Assembly: GCF_028453695.1 (NCBI RefSeq)
Contig: NC_135773.1
Coordinates: forward strand, 8,308,001-8,372,000
Direction of reading: 5' to 3'
Source of the DNA: Augochlora pura
Lineage: Eukaryota; Arthropoda; Insecta; Hymenoptera; Halictidae
DNA: 64,000 nt
Positions 25,302 to 37,689 of the stretch are shown here, piece by piece (position 1 is the stretch's first letter; every line of letters begins with the position of its first letter). The position numbers were made by a program, and so were the translations under genes. The notes beneath the pieces are model-generated. The model made no database searches and was not told the DNA's origin. It worked only from the letters and a program-made list of their open reading frames with translations.

Positions 25302-25475
25302 AGCGACGACGCGTGCACGGTGTGCCTGTTCTGCGGCGGCTACCAATGGCAGCTCTGCCCGGTGTGCAACGGCAGCAAGAGGTCCGTGCACCGCAACGAC
25401 TTCACCGCGGAGTTCGTCGCGCTGAAGTGCGCGAAATGCGACGTGAACGGGCTGATCCGTTGCCCCCATTGCTGA
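25302..25475 (+). CDS. Grxcr1: GRXCR1-type protein, last exon with cysteine-rich module and stop
   Basis: This exon encodes 57 residues and a TGA. Cysteine pairs lie at exon residues 8/11 (CLFC, followed by GGY), 19/22 (CPVC, followed by NGSK), 43/46 (CAKC) and 54/57 (CPHC), plus an extra cysteine at 5. This four-CxxC, DnaJ-like zinc-finger arrangement ends the GRXCR family, including the conserved NGSKRSV and NGLIRCPHC blocks. With the two upstream exons, 157 residues are visible. Acceptor CATTTTGCAG at 25301; codon use is strongly GC3. The cysteines most likely bind zinc for protein contacts; the redox function is probably lost because the glutaredoxin site lacks CxxC. Confidence 0.9.
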   Translation, partial: SDDACTVCLFCGGYQWQLCPVCNGSKRSVHRNDFTAEFVALKCAKCDVNGLIRCPHC

Positions 25476-25935
25476 GGAACGCCGAGGGACGAGACCGTGT
25501 CGGACAACGCAGCGGAGACAGAAGCGAATCGAAGCCGAGCCTGGACCACCGGGCAGGCTTGCACACCTCTCTCTATTTAAGACTAAGGTGCTACCCGAGA
25601 GTATATTGCATTACCGCGTTAAGTAATCCGCTCGCGGACCGCGTACCAGTCCGCGCGCGCGCGAGCGTGCAAGCGCCTAACCTCTACCCTCCTCATCTCT
25701 CGCGAGTTCTTTCGTCAATTTTCTGGTAACGGATACGACCATCCAATCATCTCTGCGAACCGGAAGTCGCGGCGAATCGACGCTGTCCATCAGGCACCGT
25801 CCGGGAATTCGAGATTAATGCGGCGCTTGCATGCTCGACCTCGACTACTGAACACGATCCGCGGACGCTGATTGCGCGGCCGCGACCGTGAACTGTAAAA
25901 TATCGTCTAATAAAGCTTATCTAATGTTTTGTAAT
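25476..25935 (+). other. 3' untranslated region of GRXCR1-type gene
   Basis: About 0.46 kb of GC-rich sequence follows the stop and ends near a canonical poly(A) signal (25909-25914). The end point is approximate, set about 20 bases past the signal where TG-rich sequence begins. Confidence 0.65.
25909..25914 (+). terminator. AATAAA polyadenylation signal
   Basis: AATAAA is followed within 20-30 bp by a T/G-rich stretch (AATGTTTTGTAATATGC). It is the first canonical signal after the stop of the last GRXCR1-type exon. Confidence 0.7.
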
Positions 25936-26443
25936 ATGCAACTGATACGATCGATGGCTCTCTGTTCTTTCTCTACCGTCCCGTGACCCCGTCCACTCCA
26001 GTCCTTTCTTTACGACGGCCGGCTTTTATGAGAAACGATTCGTCTCATAAAACGATATGGATATAACGCGCGGTGTCGCGTTACGCTGGCTCGATGGCCA
26101 ACGTTGCGAGAGGCTGTGTTTGAATTTAATAGGATCGAGTGATGATACGGTAGCCAGGTTGTGACAGACTGGCTGTAATTAAAGTGATACCTTTGAAATA
26201 TGGTAGATGTTCTAAGTGCTTAGATAATGTCGTGATTTGGGGGATAAAATGATATTGTAGATAGTGTTGTTTTGTTATGTGGGATTAGAATAATAATTCT
26301 TGTTAGAAATTTAGGAAATGGGCATGGTAAGGTAATAGCGATGATAGAAATGAGTTTGTAGGAGTCTGAATATTTTTATTTCGTATATTTTATATTTTAC
26401 TGTGATTATTTCCTTAAAATGGAGTGTATCACAGGTGGGATAC

Positions 26444-26462
26444 TTTTTTTTTTTTTTTTTTT
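26444..26462. repeat. Poly-T run (19 bases)
   Basis: A homopolymer in AT-rich DNA about 0.5 kb past the GRXCR1-type poly(A) site. It could be the A-tail of a reverse-strand retroelement, but no element body is recognisable. Confidence 0.8.
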
Positions 26463-26564
26463 CTTAGAGGTTTTCCGTCGCCAAAAATCGCCAAAAATGT
26501 CCAAAAATATCTTATTTATAAATAATAACTAAATAACTGAATAATAACTAAATAATTTATTTTG

Positions 26565-26950
26565 CCTATATTTCACGAAACAGGCGATACAAACGCTAAT
26601 GTTATGTTATCTGATCTCAACATTATAGACAGACATTCAATCCTAAAAATATAAAAACTCAATATTACTAACGTAACATAATTATTTAATTTTCTTATAT
26701 CTTAGTCTCCGCCTCACTGAGAAAACTGTGAATATCAACTTCGATGGGTTACTTACTTAGCCTATATTTCACAAAATTGCTGATACAAGCTAATGTCATC
26801 TTATCTTATCTCAACACCATAAATAGACACTCAATCCTAAAAACATAAAAATCCATTATTATAACTTTAACACAATTATTTAATTTTTCCTATATTTTCG
26901 GCACCGCCTCGCAGAGAAAACTGTGAATAACAACGCCTGCTTTAACACAT
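26565..26950. repeat. 196-bp tandem duplication
   Basis: CCTATATTTCACGAAA at 26565 and CCTATATTTCACAAAA at 26761 start two near copies. Both carry CTAATGT, GACA-TCAATCCTAAAAA, AATTATTTAATTTT and GAGAAAACTGTGAATA. Confidence 0.85.
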
Positions 26951-27460
26951 CAAATTCCTATACTACAACAATGAATTCCACAAATTAAATAAATAAACTA
27001 AATAAAATCCTACTCAACTCAAAGAATAGGAATGAAGATCGTCGCTCGTGTTCGGTGCACCCACAGAAGCGTATCCGTCGGACACAGTCGACGCGGCGGC
27101 GAACGTGTTAATTGCGAGAGACCCCCCCCCTCCCCCTCCCCGTAATCAGATCACGCAGCGAAAGTAAGGTAACCGTGCCGCGTGTAACTATTTGTGCTCC
27201 GATTACCGCGGCCCTTGTGCCCGTCCGGATTCCGTACGGGGGACTCCGCAATCTCGTCAGCCTTTCCATTTCTCCGCGGTAAAATCCTGTTCGATCTTCC
27301 GGTTTACCGTTCGCCGGGATTTATGCCCGTTGTCCCGTTTCATTACTTCCGGCCGATTATCTTCGGAGGAAAGTAGTCGTCCGGATGAATCATTCCATCC
27401 AGCGAAGGGATGATCCGCCGCGATTTATTCGTCCCCCCTCTCAGCCAAGAGAGAGGAGGA

Positions 27461-27477
27461 GGGGGGGGGGGGGGGGG
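27461..27477. repeat. Poly-G run (17 bases)
   Basis: A G tract after a purine-rich GAGAGGAGGA lead-in. Confidence 0.9.
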
Positions 27478-30102
27478 CATATCATTGCCCGCATAATTTT
27501 CCAACGGCTATAATAATAACTTCCGTTCGCCGAATCTGCGGAGTTGTTTTTCTCCGCGACGGTTCGGAAAGGGCGATCTTGATCGGATTGGTTACTACGG
27601 AGATCTACTCGAATGGCCAGACGAAGCGATATTGTCTCCCGAGATGCGGCTGCTATCGGGAAATGACCGTAGGGGAGGCTAGGATTGTTTCTGTCGCGTT
27701 GTATCTCGGCTGTTTCCAGCGCTGCTGTTATTTACTTGCCACTATAATAACGAGTCGGACTCGTGATGGAGATTTCTAATAATTAGCTGTTAGTTGTTGA
27801 CCGGCAATTTTACGCTGAATCTGTCTCGTGTCATCGGCTATTATTTCGTAATTCAACGTGGAAGTGGAACGATATAAATAACCTTTTATAAACTTTATTT
27901 ATACCGAATGAATTGAAATGAAATTTTGAACGTATCTTTTATATAATATTTAATATTTTTTTTTTAGTACGATATGCTCTATAACGATCACCTACCGGTC
28001 ACGACTTAACTCGTGATTATTATTAACAATGTGTTAATGTTCATCCGTTCCTTTAACTAGGAATGAAATTTTATTCTCTCGCAGCAATATTTAAACATTG
28101 TGCTACACATTCTTGTGCTACAAATGGGATTTTCATAAATTATATAAATAAAGAGAATAAAATTCTATTCAACACGAACAAGAAAAGCGTCACCCATGTT
28201 TGAACTATATTTAACCAAGCGCACCCAACAGATAGAACAAAGAACATCAAGTAGAACTGTATCTACCAGGTGCCATTGACAAATTACGATCAAGCATTAA
28301 TTCTCCAGTCACACATTTTTCCCATTTGCGAATCTATAGAAAATCCATAGAAAATACATCTAAAATCTCGAATAACAATAGCGTAATAGATATAAAATTC
28401 CTACATCGTCACCTTCGGTTCCGATCTCTCCAACATCGATCGCCATATCCGGTCCATCCGCTCAAGTTCAGAGGTTCCAAAACATTTCCCCTAAAACGCA
28501 ATCATCGACGCCTGCAAACCTGAATTACTCGTTAACCAATTCGCGCGTGATATTCGCTGTGAAACGTCTCAATATCGTCGTCGGACGCAATAAAACCGGC
28601 CGAACCTGTCGAACACGTGCGCGCAAAATGAGAATTTGAAAGCGGTGCGCAAACAGGGAGAGACACTCGTCCCATAGCCTAGGCGATCACTTTCCTCGCA
28701 AGCGAAAGCGAAAGCTCCCCCCGGGCTAAATTTAACTACGCGAATCGGATCCGATCGAGCGCAAGTATTAACTTCACGGCGTCTGCGGCCGGTGACGTAA
28801 TTAAGCGGCAAGCAGGAGCGTCGGTTACGGTGGCGAGGGAAGAGGTGATTTGAGGAGATGAATCGGAGGTATACGCGCGCGGCAGGATCTTCGTTCAATA
28901 TTGTCTTAGACGTTCGTCGCAAGTTCCGCGGATTACGAGCACGGTTAATCATCGGTCCCGCGGGAACCCTAACCGGTTTCCACCTCCGGCGCACGGCCCT
29001 CGCAGTTATTCAATCAATATAGCCCGCCATTACGTCTGCATCGATGATCCGTTCGCGCTCCGTTACTCCTTTTGGTCCACTTCCGTTTCCATCCCAGGCA
29101 TCTGGGCGCATCGATCGCGCGCCGACGTAACACGCGCCCGCCCGGCAATCACCGGACACGGCCGCGTCTCTTCCGCAAACATTAACTCGATTCTCTGTCA
29201 ATTAACACCGAAGACATTCCGTGGGACGCCCACGCGCGACCTGGCCGTCTATTGTTCTCCCGTTGTTTTTTCTGTTTTTGTTGGGATTTGTAGTTTACAC
29301 GGAGGAGCGTAACTATCGTACTCTCTTTGGTTTTTAATGTTTTGGAATTTTGTTGGAGGTTGTTTAATGAGGCTTCAAAATTAATGTAAAACATCAAGTA
29401 ATACGTTTTCTAAAATTATAAATAATACATTCAATCGTAATATACGTCAAGAAAAGCAACAGTGCATACCATTACAACTTCAATTTTTCGAGTTGTGAAA
29501 TATAAAAATATATCTATCGCAAAATATATGCTGCCATACCAAGCAAAAGGTGGAGCAATTTTTAATCCTCCTAGCGTCGAAAAATTTAACTTAATTCTTT
29601 CATTTAATTTAAATTAATTTACTATAATTCTCTTTATTTGAGTAAAATTCACTTGGATTCTTTTTGTCTAACTTAAATTTATTTACTTCAATTTTTCTTA
29701 TTCAACTAACTTAAATCTATTTATCTTAATTCATTCTCATACAATTCAAATTTATTTATTTTAACCCTTTTCATTCAACTTGTACTGAAGTGACGATCAA
29801 CCATACATCAAGTGGACTACACGGTCACATCGCACACAGCCTCGTCAAAGAATGAATAATTTTCCGATCGACGAATAGAAGAGTTCTACCGCTCGGATCT
29901 GGTTTACGATGGCACGGCTCGTTCCGCGGGAAAAAAAGGGTCGAACGTTATCTCGTTTGGAAAAAACTGAAGGTAAAGAGTACAAGGAAAGAAGACGGGA
30001 CAATGGCGGCATCGTGCTCGGCCCCGTTTAATTGCGTCGGCTGAATCGCACGAGTAAAGTAGGTTCTGTGCCGGCCGATGCTGAAATGAAAAAAAATGTG
30101 GG

Positions 30103-30151
30103 ACAGAGAGAGTGAGAGATCAAGAGAGAGAGAGAGGGAGAGGGAGAGAGA
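30103..30151. repeat. (GA)n microsatellite
   Basis: Imperfect GA repeats with GGGA and TGAGAG interruptions. Confidence 0.85.
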
Positions 30152-30569
30152 TATGTTCTATAGAGAATTGTCGCGCGACGGGCGTCCCGGAAAGGCGCGC
30201 TTCCGGTTCCCTCGTACCTTTAATTGCGGAACTCGCGGCGTGCTCGCGGCTTACGGTTTTCACAGCCGTGTGAGAACCGCGCGGCGTCGCACGGCCGGAC
30301 AAGGTGAGAAATCTGGCAGCGGCCCTGGGAACACGCCGTTGTCTACGCTCGCTGATGAGACGCCAACAGATGTCACGAACGAGATTTATATCGCTCTGCG
30401 ATACGGAGCGGACTTCTCTTGAGGATTAAGCGCAATGTGCAGCAGCGATCGTTTCTCTATAATTAGGCGATTGGTTGAATTTTTCTTTTAATTGACTGGA
30501 TTTTTTGGTATTTTTGAGTAACTCTTTTGTTAGGGGTTTGTGATTAGGGCTTTGTGATAGGAGGCTTTA

Positions 30570-30977
30570 TGACGAGTATATTCGTCATGGCAGGATATAT
30601 TGCTATTTCTTCATGACGAGTATATTCGACATTACGGAAAATATTGCTATTTCTTCATGACGAGTATATTCGTTATTGCAGGAAATATTGTTACTCCTCT
30701 ATGACGAGTATATTCGTCATGGCAGGATATATTGTTACTCCTCTATGACGAGTATATTCGTCATGGCAGGATATATTGCTATTTCTTCATGACGAGTATA
30801 TTCGTCAGGACAAGAAATATTGCTATTTCTTAATGACGATTATATTCGTCATTGCAAGAAATATTTTTACTCCTCCGTGACGAGTATATTCGTCGTGGCA
30901 GGAAATATTGCCACTTCTCCATGACGAGTATATTCGTCATCGCAGAAAATATTGCCACTTATATATGACGAGTATAA
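30570..30977. repeat. 44-bp minisatellite with 18-bp palindrome, array 2
   Basis: Cores beginning GACGAGTATATTCGTCA start at 30571, 30615, 30659, 30703, 30747, 30791, 30835, 30879, 30923 and 30967, exactly 44 bp apart. The linker is of the form GGCAGGAAATATTGCTATTT followed by CTTCA. The last unit is truncated. The spacing has no indels, so this array is younger or better maintained than those at 5.5 and 37.7 kb. Confidence 0.95.
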
Positions 30978-31244
30978 AAATAACTATTACTTATTAAATC
31001 AACAAGTTAAAAATCATTCACAAAGTACATTAATTATAAATGCCCAGGTAAAATCGCTGAAGAAAAAGAATAACCGGGGCTAATAAATAGAAATGCTGTA
31101 TCGGAGTATGGCAAAAATGGTTCGCAAAATTTTACGAAGTTTCTCGTTATTTTATTTACATGAGGGATGTATATTGGAGGATTTCAAGAGGAAATTAGCA
31201 GAGAGAGAGCAATCGGGCCCGATTTCAATTACCGGCAGGCAAAC

Positions 31245-31576
31245 TGTTGGAGTGTGCACCGAAATGCACAATACATACTCATCAGGAAATGTGCCGTCTT
31301 GACCTGACGTTTATTGCACCACCATTCCTATTTAACCAAGGGCCTACAAAGGAATGGGTCAGTCGCTTCAGGACAGCCTATCGAGACAGTAACACCAGAA
31401 GTTTAACAGTTCTCTAATATTCATTGTTTTAATATAGTCATAAAGTTTAATATTGTGTTATGTTTAAATTGCAATAAATTACATTGATATACGTTGATTT
31501 CATTGACGCGTGGAGTTGGAGTAAATTATTTAAAACATAAGACACAATTTCATCTCCCAACCTCGTCATCCCAACA
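31245..31576 (+). mobile_element. Solo LTR of an LTR retrotransposon
   Basis: The 332-bp segment begins TGTTGG and ends CCAACA, the inverted TG...CA termini of LTRs. It is flanked by a perfect 5-bp direct duplication CAAAC (31240-31244 and 31577-31581). An AATAAA at 31473-31478 lies in the 3' part, as expected for the R region. No gag-pol sequence adjoins it, so this is a solo LTR left by recombination between two LTRs. A 5-bp duplication fits BEL/Pao, Copia or Gypsy elements; the superfamily cannot be decided here. Plus orientation is inferred from the poly(A) signal. Confidence 0.8.
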
Positions 31577-31879
31577 CAAACAAAGTAGAGAATGAACACG
31601 GAAAAGTCTTCGGTATTTTATTTGCTAGCTGCGCGGAGCAAACGCAGCGGTTTAATTGCACGGCTACAATCCGGTAATGATTTTAATGTGCATTACCTGG
31701 CGCGGGCTGCGGCAGCAGACACCCCCCTGTTCGCGGCATCTTCGATCGCCCGTGCATAAGTCGAATCGATAGCGGACTGCGTCCCGAAAATGTATTCACG
31801 CATGGACAGCCGGTAATTAGCCGGCGCGCGCTCGTTGTATTCCATTCGAATTTATGATGCTGTGTTGGCGATGTGGTAA

Positions 31880-32046
31880 CCCCTTCGCTACGGAGCGCAT
31901 TACCGAATAATATTTAGTAATATTATTTTACTTTCGAAATTATAAAAGTTTATGATCATAATTTATTTCTTAAATATTATAGATACTATCTTCGTATATA
32001 AATGGTCATTTTTCGAGGAATATATAGGCCCTTCGGAGTGAAAGGG
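31880..32046. mobile_element. TTAA-type small element, second subfamily
   Basis: Left end CCCCTTCGCTACGGAGCGC after GTAA; right end CCCTTCGGAGTGAAAGGG before TTAA (32047-32050). About 167 bp and non-coding. The ends resemble the CCCTTTGCACTCG family but with TTCG. Confidence 0.5.
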
Positions 32047-32127
32047 TTAATCGGGAACGCGAGAACATCGTCGAATTTATACTCGATATGTAACGAGGCG
32101 TCGATTGTTTTACTTAACAATTATAGG

Positions 32128-32222
32128 TAACCGTAAGGAAAATAGTCGGAAGTAAAATTGTAAGAAAAATAGTCGGAAGTAAAATAATAAGAAAAATAGT
32201 CGAAAGTAAAATTGTGAGATAA
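32128..32222. repeat. Short tandem repeat of about 30 bp, three units
   Basis: AGTCGGAAGTAAAATTGTAA, then GAAAAATAGTCGGAAGTAAAA and GAAAAATAGTCGAAAGTAAAA occur in sequence. Confidence 0.75.
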
Positions 32223-32499
32223 TAGGACTGCAATGTTTCGTTTATCTTGGACGCCGCAGAGTGGCGAAAATTAGAGGCGAAGAAATGTTAATTGTAGAAA
32301 ATGCTTCCACGGAAATCTTGCTACGTTTACGAGCTGGGAGATAATTTGGTTCGTGAAATTGTGGGGTAAATGATAGTTCAACAACCGAGGGGAATTATTG
32401 TTAGTATTTCGAGATTGGGAAAGAGAGAGCTCTGTGACTCATGAACTGATAAATCTGTCGGCGTTACAGCGACGATTATTAATAATAAAAATTGAGTGA

Positions 32500-32820
32500 A
32501 AGTATAATTTTCATTATGTTTGAAAAAAATTGTAATTCCCTTCACATTTGATAAATATTATAGTTCTCTTTACTTTTGATAAATATTATAATTCTATTTA
32601 CTTTTGATAAAAATTAGAATCCTCATTAAATAATATTTAGGAGAAGTTACAATTCTAATTACATTTGACAAGAATTGTAAATCTAATTATATTTGACAAA
32701 AATTATTAATAATTCTCTTTACATTCGAAAATAACTATAATTCTCCTTACACTTAACAAAAATTATACTTCCCCTCAAATTTGAGAAAAATAATAATTTT
32801 CACTACCTTTCGAAAATTAA
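32500..32820. repeat. Degenerate AT-rich tandem repeat
   Basis: Units like TTCTCTTTACTTTTGATAAA followed by TATTATAA repeat about eight times with strong divergence. Confidence 0.6.
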
Positions 32821-33109
32821 AAGTTAGTGCATTTAAAAACAGCGATTTTCATGCATTGTATACGTAATCGTAATCGCTAAATAAAAGCTTTTACGGCGAC
32901 GTGTATCTTCAACATTTCCATATACAGGGTAGAGCACTTAACCCTCAACCGGGCGACCGTGTCTACACTGTGCTATTTTTTTTATGCTTCCGTGGAAATA
33001 TTGTGAATGGCTCGGGGGATCACCATTATTTCCATAGTAAAAAAAAATTTTATTAAATCGATCCCAAACATTAAACCCTCGAACGCTACATTATTTTTCA
33101 TACGTTGCA

Positions 33110-33235
33110 CGCAAAATTTCTTGGAATTAAAAAAGGTGTACGAATCTATCAAATTTCCACCTTTTTATGTGAAATTTGAAAAGTGTACAAGTATATCAAA
33201 TTTTCACCTTTTCATGTGAAATTTAAAAATTGCGA
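33110..33235. repeat. Short tandem duplication of about 50 bp
   Basis: TATCAAATTTCCACCTTTTT with TGTGAAATTTGAAAA is followed by TATCAAATTTTCACCTTTTC with TGTGAAATTTAAAAA. Confidence 0.7.
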
Positions 33236-34052
33236 ATTAAAGGAGAACTTTCTCAGTCACTGTACAGTAAAATAGTCTCTTTAACATTTACACAAAAAAT
33301 GAAGTCATTTGGACCAGTTTCAAAAAAGTTATACCATTTTTAAATTAGATTCAATTTAGCTCCCCACTGTATATATTATATAATATTTTAAATCAAACTA
33401 ATAAAAAATACAGAGAAATTTATGCTAGAAAAATTAAACCAATTCTGCGATCATACAAAGTCGAGAAACTTTTAAAACAAGTAGTACGTCGACGCGTCTG
33501 ATCATATATGCTTATTCTACTTACTATACCCCAACATTAATTTCCTGGAAAACAAAGCGCAAAATGGAAAAACATTATTCTTCCATATTTTATAATCTTT
33601 CCACATAGAACCCATCGATTCATCGATTCATCGATCAGATATTTATATTGATCCAAATATTTTCATCGATCAACGAATCCTCACCGTCATCCAAAACACA
33701 CAGAGACTGCATCTGCTTAGACAAGAGCAACTTATTCACGGTCTCCGGGCAGCCGGACAGGTCCGTGAGCCTCCCGATCGAAAATCGCGGTTCGGTAGGG
33801 CGACCAGGCACGAACAAAGGCCGCGGCAGTTATGCAAGTTCGTTAGCGACGGATCAACGGTTCTATTAAAATTCCGTTTATTAACAACAGTGTCAGATCC
33901 GGCGGCCTGGTTGCGTTCAAGCACACGCCTTCGCGTTCGTCAACTGAATGCGTCACGTACATTGTCGCGTGTATCGGAGCGAACGACACTTTACGGTCGC
34001 GATTTTAATTCGCCCGGTCGATTGTCCTCGGCAGGAGAATCGATTCCTTTAA

Positions 34053-34595
34053 CCCTTTCGGTAGGAGCATTCTGCGCGAGATTCTCGCCGCGCCGAAAAT
34101 TTGCAAAAATTTATATGAAGACAACTCTTTTATACGAAGACAATTTCTAAGTATTAAGTAAAAACTGTGCTTGATAAAATAATGTTTATTAACAATAGTG
34201 TTGCTCGTAGCTTTAGAGGTATTTATATAAACTATTAACACATAAAAAACATTCCTTGACGTTTTCAAGGACGGAAATTACATTATTCCTTTATTTATTT
34301 ATTACTATCACGTAATACAAAAAATACTAAATAATGGATCAATCTATTGTTATAACTATTAAGACAGTTTTGTAGAGGGGAAACAGCTCTATCGAATGAA
34401 TATTGCACACTTGGTCAAACAGCAACAAATCGTAAAATAAAAAAATAAAAAAAAAGACGAAATTATTCCTTAACCCAATATATAAAATGTTATTTATACT
34501 AGTCGTCACATGGACGCCTGATATATCCATCACTCGTTCTTATTAATCATTTCAATATACAAATTTTATCGAATTCGGCGCTAGTATCGAAAGGG
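34053..34595. mobile_element. TTAA-flanked element with CCCTTTCG ends
   Basis: TTAA at 34049-34052 precedes CCCTTTCGGTAGGAGC, and GCTAGTATCGAAAGGG precedes TTAA at 34596-34599. The ends match in about 12 of 16 positions as inverted repeats. At 543 bp it is longer than its relatives and may contain a nested insertion. It could also be two unrelated half-elements. Confidence 0.45.
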
Positions 34596-35072
34596 TTAAA
34601 CAGCGAGCCGCGGATGCTGCGAACCGAATTGTCTCCCTAAGAGCATCGACTCCGCGTTGCACACGGCGTAGCTCGGCGGCCCGAGAATCGATACGAAAGC
34701 TGCAGGCGGCACGGAACTTCCATCCCTGTTCCTGTAACGCGCGGCTAATGCGCGCCATAGAAGCCCGTCGACGGTGTGACGGCTATATCGATTCCTATAC
34801 TTGACCATTAAACAATTTCAGTGACAGCGGCCCGCACGTGCTCGGCTGCATAACTAATAACTATCGGCCTTTCCTTGATTCTATTAAAAACTTTGATCGT
34901 AGCGCGGCGTACGCGCCCTCTCCCTCCCTCCCTCCCTAATAGGCCTCGTTATTAAGCGCCCGGGGTTCACGGTGACATTTGGAATTGTTACGCCGTGAAT
35001 ACTTATTAAGTGGCGACGTTCGATCTAAGCCGGCCGGTAATCAACGTCGTCGTGGGCCGCGCTGCTCGAAAA

Positions 35073-35080
35073 CAGAGAGG

Positions 35081-35123
<43 letters not shown>
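35073..35123. repeat. (GA)n microsatellite
   Basis: Nearly uninterrupted GA dinucleotides inside a CpG-rich patch. Confidence 0.95.
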
Positions 35124-35125
<2 letters not shown>

Positions 35126-36554
35126 GGGGCGGCGCGTGACGAGCCGAACGAGGAACTGCGAAAGGATTAGCATATTTTAGGCGACGCGATCCTCTTCGAT
35201 GTTCATGAAAGATTCATTTCTTGTTTGGAAGCCTTGCGCCGGTATGGATTTTATGTATGGGGGTTGTTCGGATGAAGGTTGCGATTTTTAGTTTTTAAGG
35301 ATGTTGGAGAAATAATCGAAGTGTTTTGGCGGGGAAAGGAAGGATTTTTGCGAGACAAGATTTACAATATTTTTACAAGATTTTTACAAGATTTTCAAGC
35401 TACCTGGAGACTGTTAAAATGTTATAGAACAGTGTAATATTAATTGTAAACGTCAAAAGAATCGTCTTTCATTTTCTAGGATAAATTATAGAATAATTTC
35501 TTTTCGAATAAATCAACGGATTATTCAACTTTTATTTTTGATTTTGGCGTGAAATGGTGACGATTAAATGAGTGAAGAGTTTATTGGGAAACACTTTTAT
35601 TTGTTGCTGATTTCATGCATTTATGGGAAAAGTAGGTCAGTGAAGACGAGTTATAAGAAGAATTTAAGGACGACATCATATTACTTTCAAATTATTAAAA
35701 TTACTAGAACGAACAAGGACATTGTTGTTTAATTTGTACTTTGTATAATTTATACAGATTTCTTTTTTATATAAATATTCGCAGCCTACTGATTAGGTGT
35801 ATAAAGCAACATATACTGTCTAAAGATATCAACCCTTAATAATTTATAATAATACAATACTCTAAGTACAAATAAATATTTTATACAGTCTTCATAAAAA
35901 TATTTCTGCCACTATAGTTTGTCATTTCACCAGCCCTTAAAAGAATGAAAACACATCACCGACACCGCGAGGAATCCAACGGCCGGCAGGGCCTCGAATA
36001 ATTTATCGTTATCAGTGCATAGAAGAGCCGGAGGATTAAGGAAGATAGCAAAGGGCATAAACAGTAATAGTTTACGCGCCGAAATGCCTCAGAGGAGCAA
36101 TACCAGAATCCTCGACAGTGTTTCCGCCTGGAAGGCACAATTGGAATATAGAACGTTGCTTAGGAACGGGGGATGCTGCACACGCCGGTGCCTAGAGCGG
36201 CTCTAATAACCGTAAAAGTATTATCTCGTTGATTAAACGCGGGCAAAAAGTGTACCGATAATAGTGGCAATCCTTGAGAGGAACACGCGACATGCCTCGT
36301 TGGGACGAGCCACCCACAGATGGGGCAACTTTCCAAATTTTTCTTAGCGGCTCGCTTCCGACCAGGAATTAATGTTACGCGGTATCAGAAGGGTTCAGGG
36401 ATTAAAGTAAAATATAGGCGATATTAGTTCTCGACCGCGGGATAATTAAGAGGTTATTAAGAAGTTTTATCGTAGCGAGGAGATGCTTCTGCTTGGATTA
36501 ATGGCAACGCACGAGATGTTATGGAATCGTTGCACCGACAGATAATAACGATTT

Positions 36555-36620
36555 TGGAGATAGAAAATAGAAAATGGAAAATGAAAAATGGAAAATGGAA
36601 AATGGAAAATAGAAAATACT
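36555..36620. repeat. 7-bp repeat (GGAAAAT type)
   Basis: AGAAAAT/GGAAAAT units repeat about eight times. Confidence 0.9.
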
Positions 36621-37110
36621 TTATTAATCGAAACATTTCCACCGCTACCGCGGGCGCTAATAAATAAATATTTCATCTAGAAAAAAGAAGTAATAATTTA
36701 AAACAGCAATAATATAATAAATATAGGCAATAAATAAGAATAAATAGATAAGAAAAAAAATAAGAATCAACAAATGTAAAAATTAACAAAATAAATACGA
36801 ATGGACCTAAACATATTGTATAATAGACAATTGTGAAAAGTATTCTAAACAAAAAATACAATTCGACGAATTTATGGTGGAAGTAAGCCGGGGAGATTTC
36901 CCTTCGAACTTCCCAGGGTTAATTTAGATTGTTTCAAAACTTCATTCGCCTTATTACGTTCAACGACGAAGGAAATATTCTCCTTCGTCACGATGAAATA
37001 AATCACGTTTCCCTGTTCTTTTATTCCAGGGACGGTGTCGAAACGACGCTCGACCTTTTTTCCTTGCCCGACGACTATACTCGTGCGCGGAACGAATCCG
37101 ACATCCGGAT

Positions 37111-37149
37111 CTGTCCACTCTATCAGTTGTTAATTAATAGAGTGGACAG
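37111..37149. repeat. Perfect 13-bp inverted repeat (hairpin)
   Basis: CTGTCCACTCTAT at 37111-37123 is the exact reverse complement of ATAGAGTGGACAG at 37137-37149, with a 13-base loop. There is no T-run directly after it and no flanking gene, so the function is unknown. Confidence 0.85.
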
Positions 37150-37689
37150 AAAAAAGAAAATTGCAGAGCGCGTTTCGCGATTTTTCGACGTTATCAAATA
37201 TCGCGCGGTATTCGAAATATCTCCTCGAATATTAAATTTTATTCGCGCTGATATCTTTTCGGTATATAAAATGGATTGCAAATTTGTGGTAACCTCGTTT
37301 AGGATAAATATGACACTGTTTGGATTTACAAATGTACCCCGGGACGCGTTTCCGTGAGAAATGAAATTGCTCGGCGATAAATTGAAAATGCAAAATTCCG
37401 ATGCGCGCCGGTCTTTTTCTCTCTGCGGCGGGAACGGAGTAATTGCTCGATCCGCTGCAATATTCGCGTGCTTCTTCGCGGGAGATATGGAACAATTTTC
37501 TAAAATTTATGTTCGAATCGTATTCGAACTAATTAAAGAGACGTCGTGGGATTTGCGATAGAGTGTGTGCTTAGTTACATTTTTAAAAATAGTTTTTATT
37601 AATTAATAAGTGGTGCTGTATGTAGGTTAAAGTAATCAAAATCCTACAGCAACGCACGAAAATCTTAGAAATTGGATTGTTATATTTTA

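Noticed and set aside
30570..30977. CRISPR-like regular spacing (18-bp core, 26-bp spacer)
   Set aside because: The spacers are near-identical between units, so it is a minisatellite. The surrounding DNA is animal.
31093..31302. 69-residue plus-strand frame
   Set aside because: It crosses the left boundary of the solo LTR at 31245, so the frame is a chance join of unique sequence and LTR.
35935..36440. Unique, moderately GC block that resembled retroelement or structured RNA sequence
   Set aside because: No LTR ends, target duplication, coding frame or stable long hairpin was found; left unannotated.
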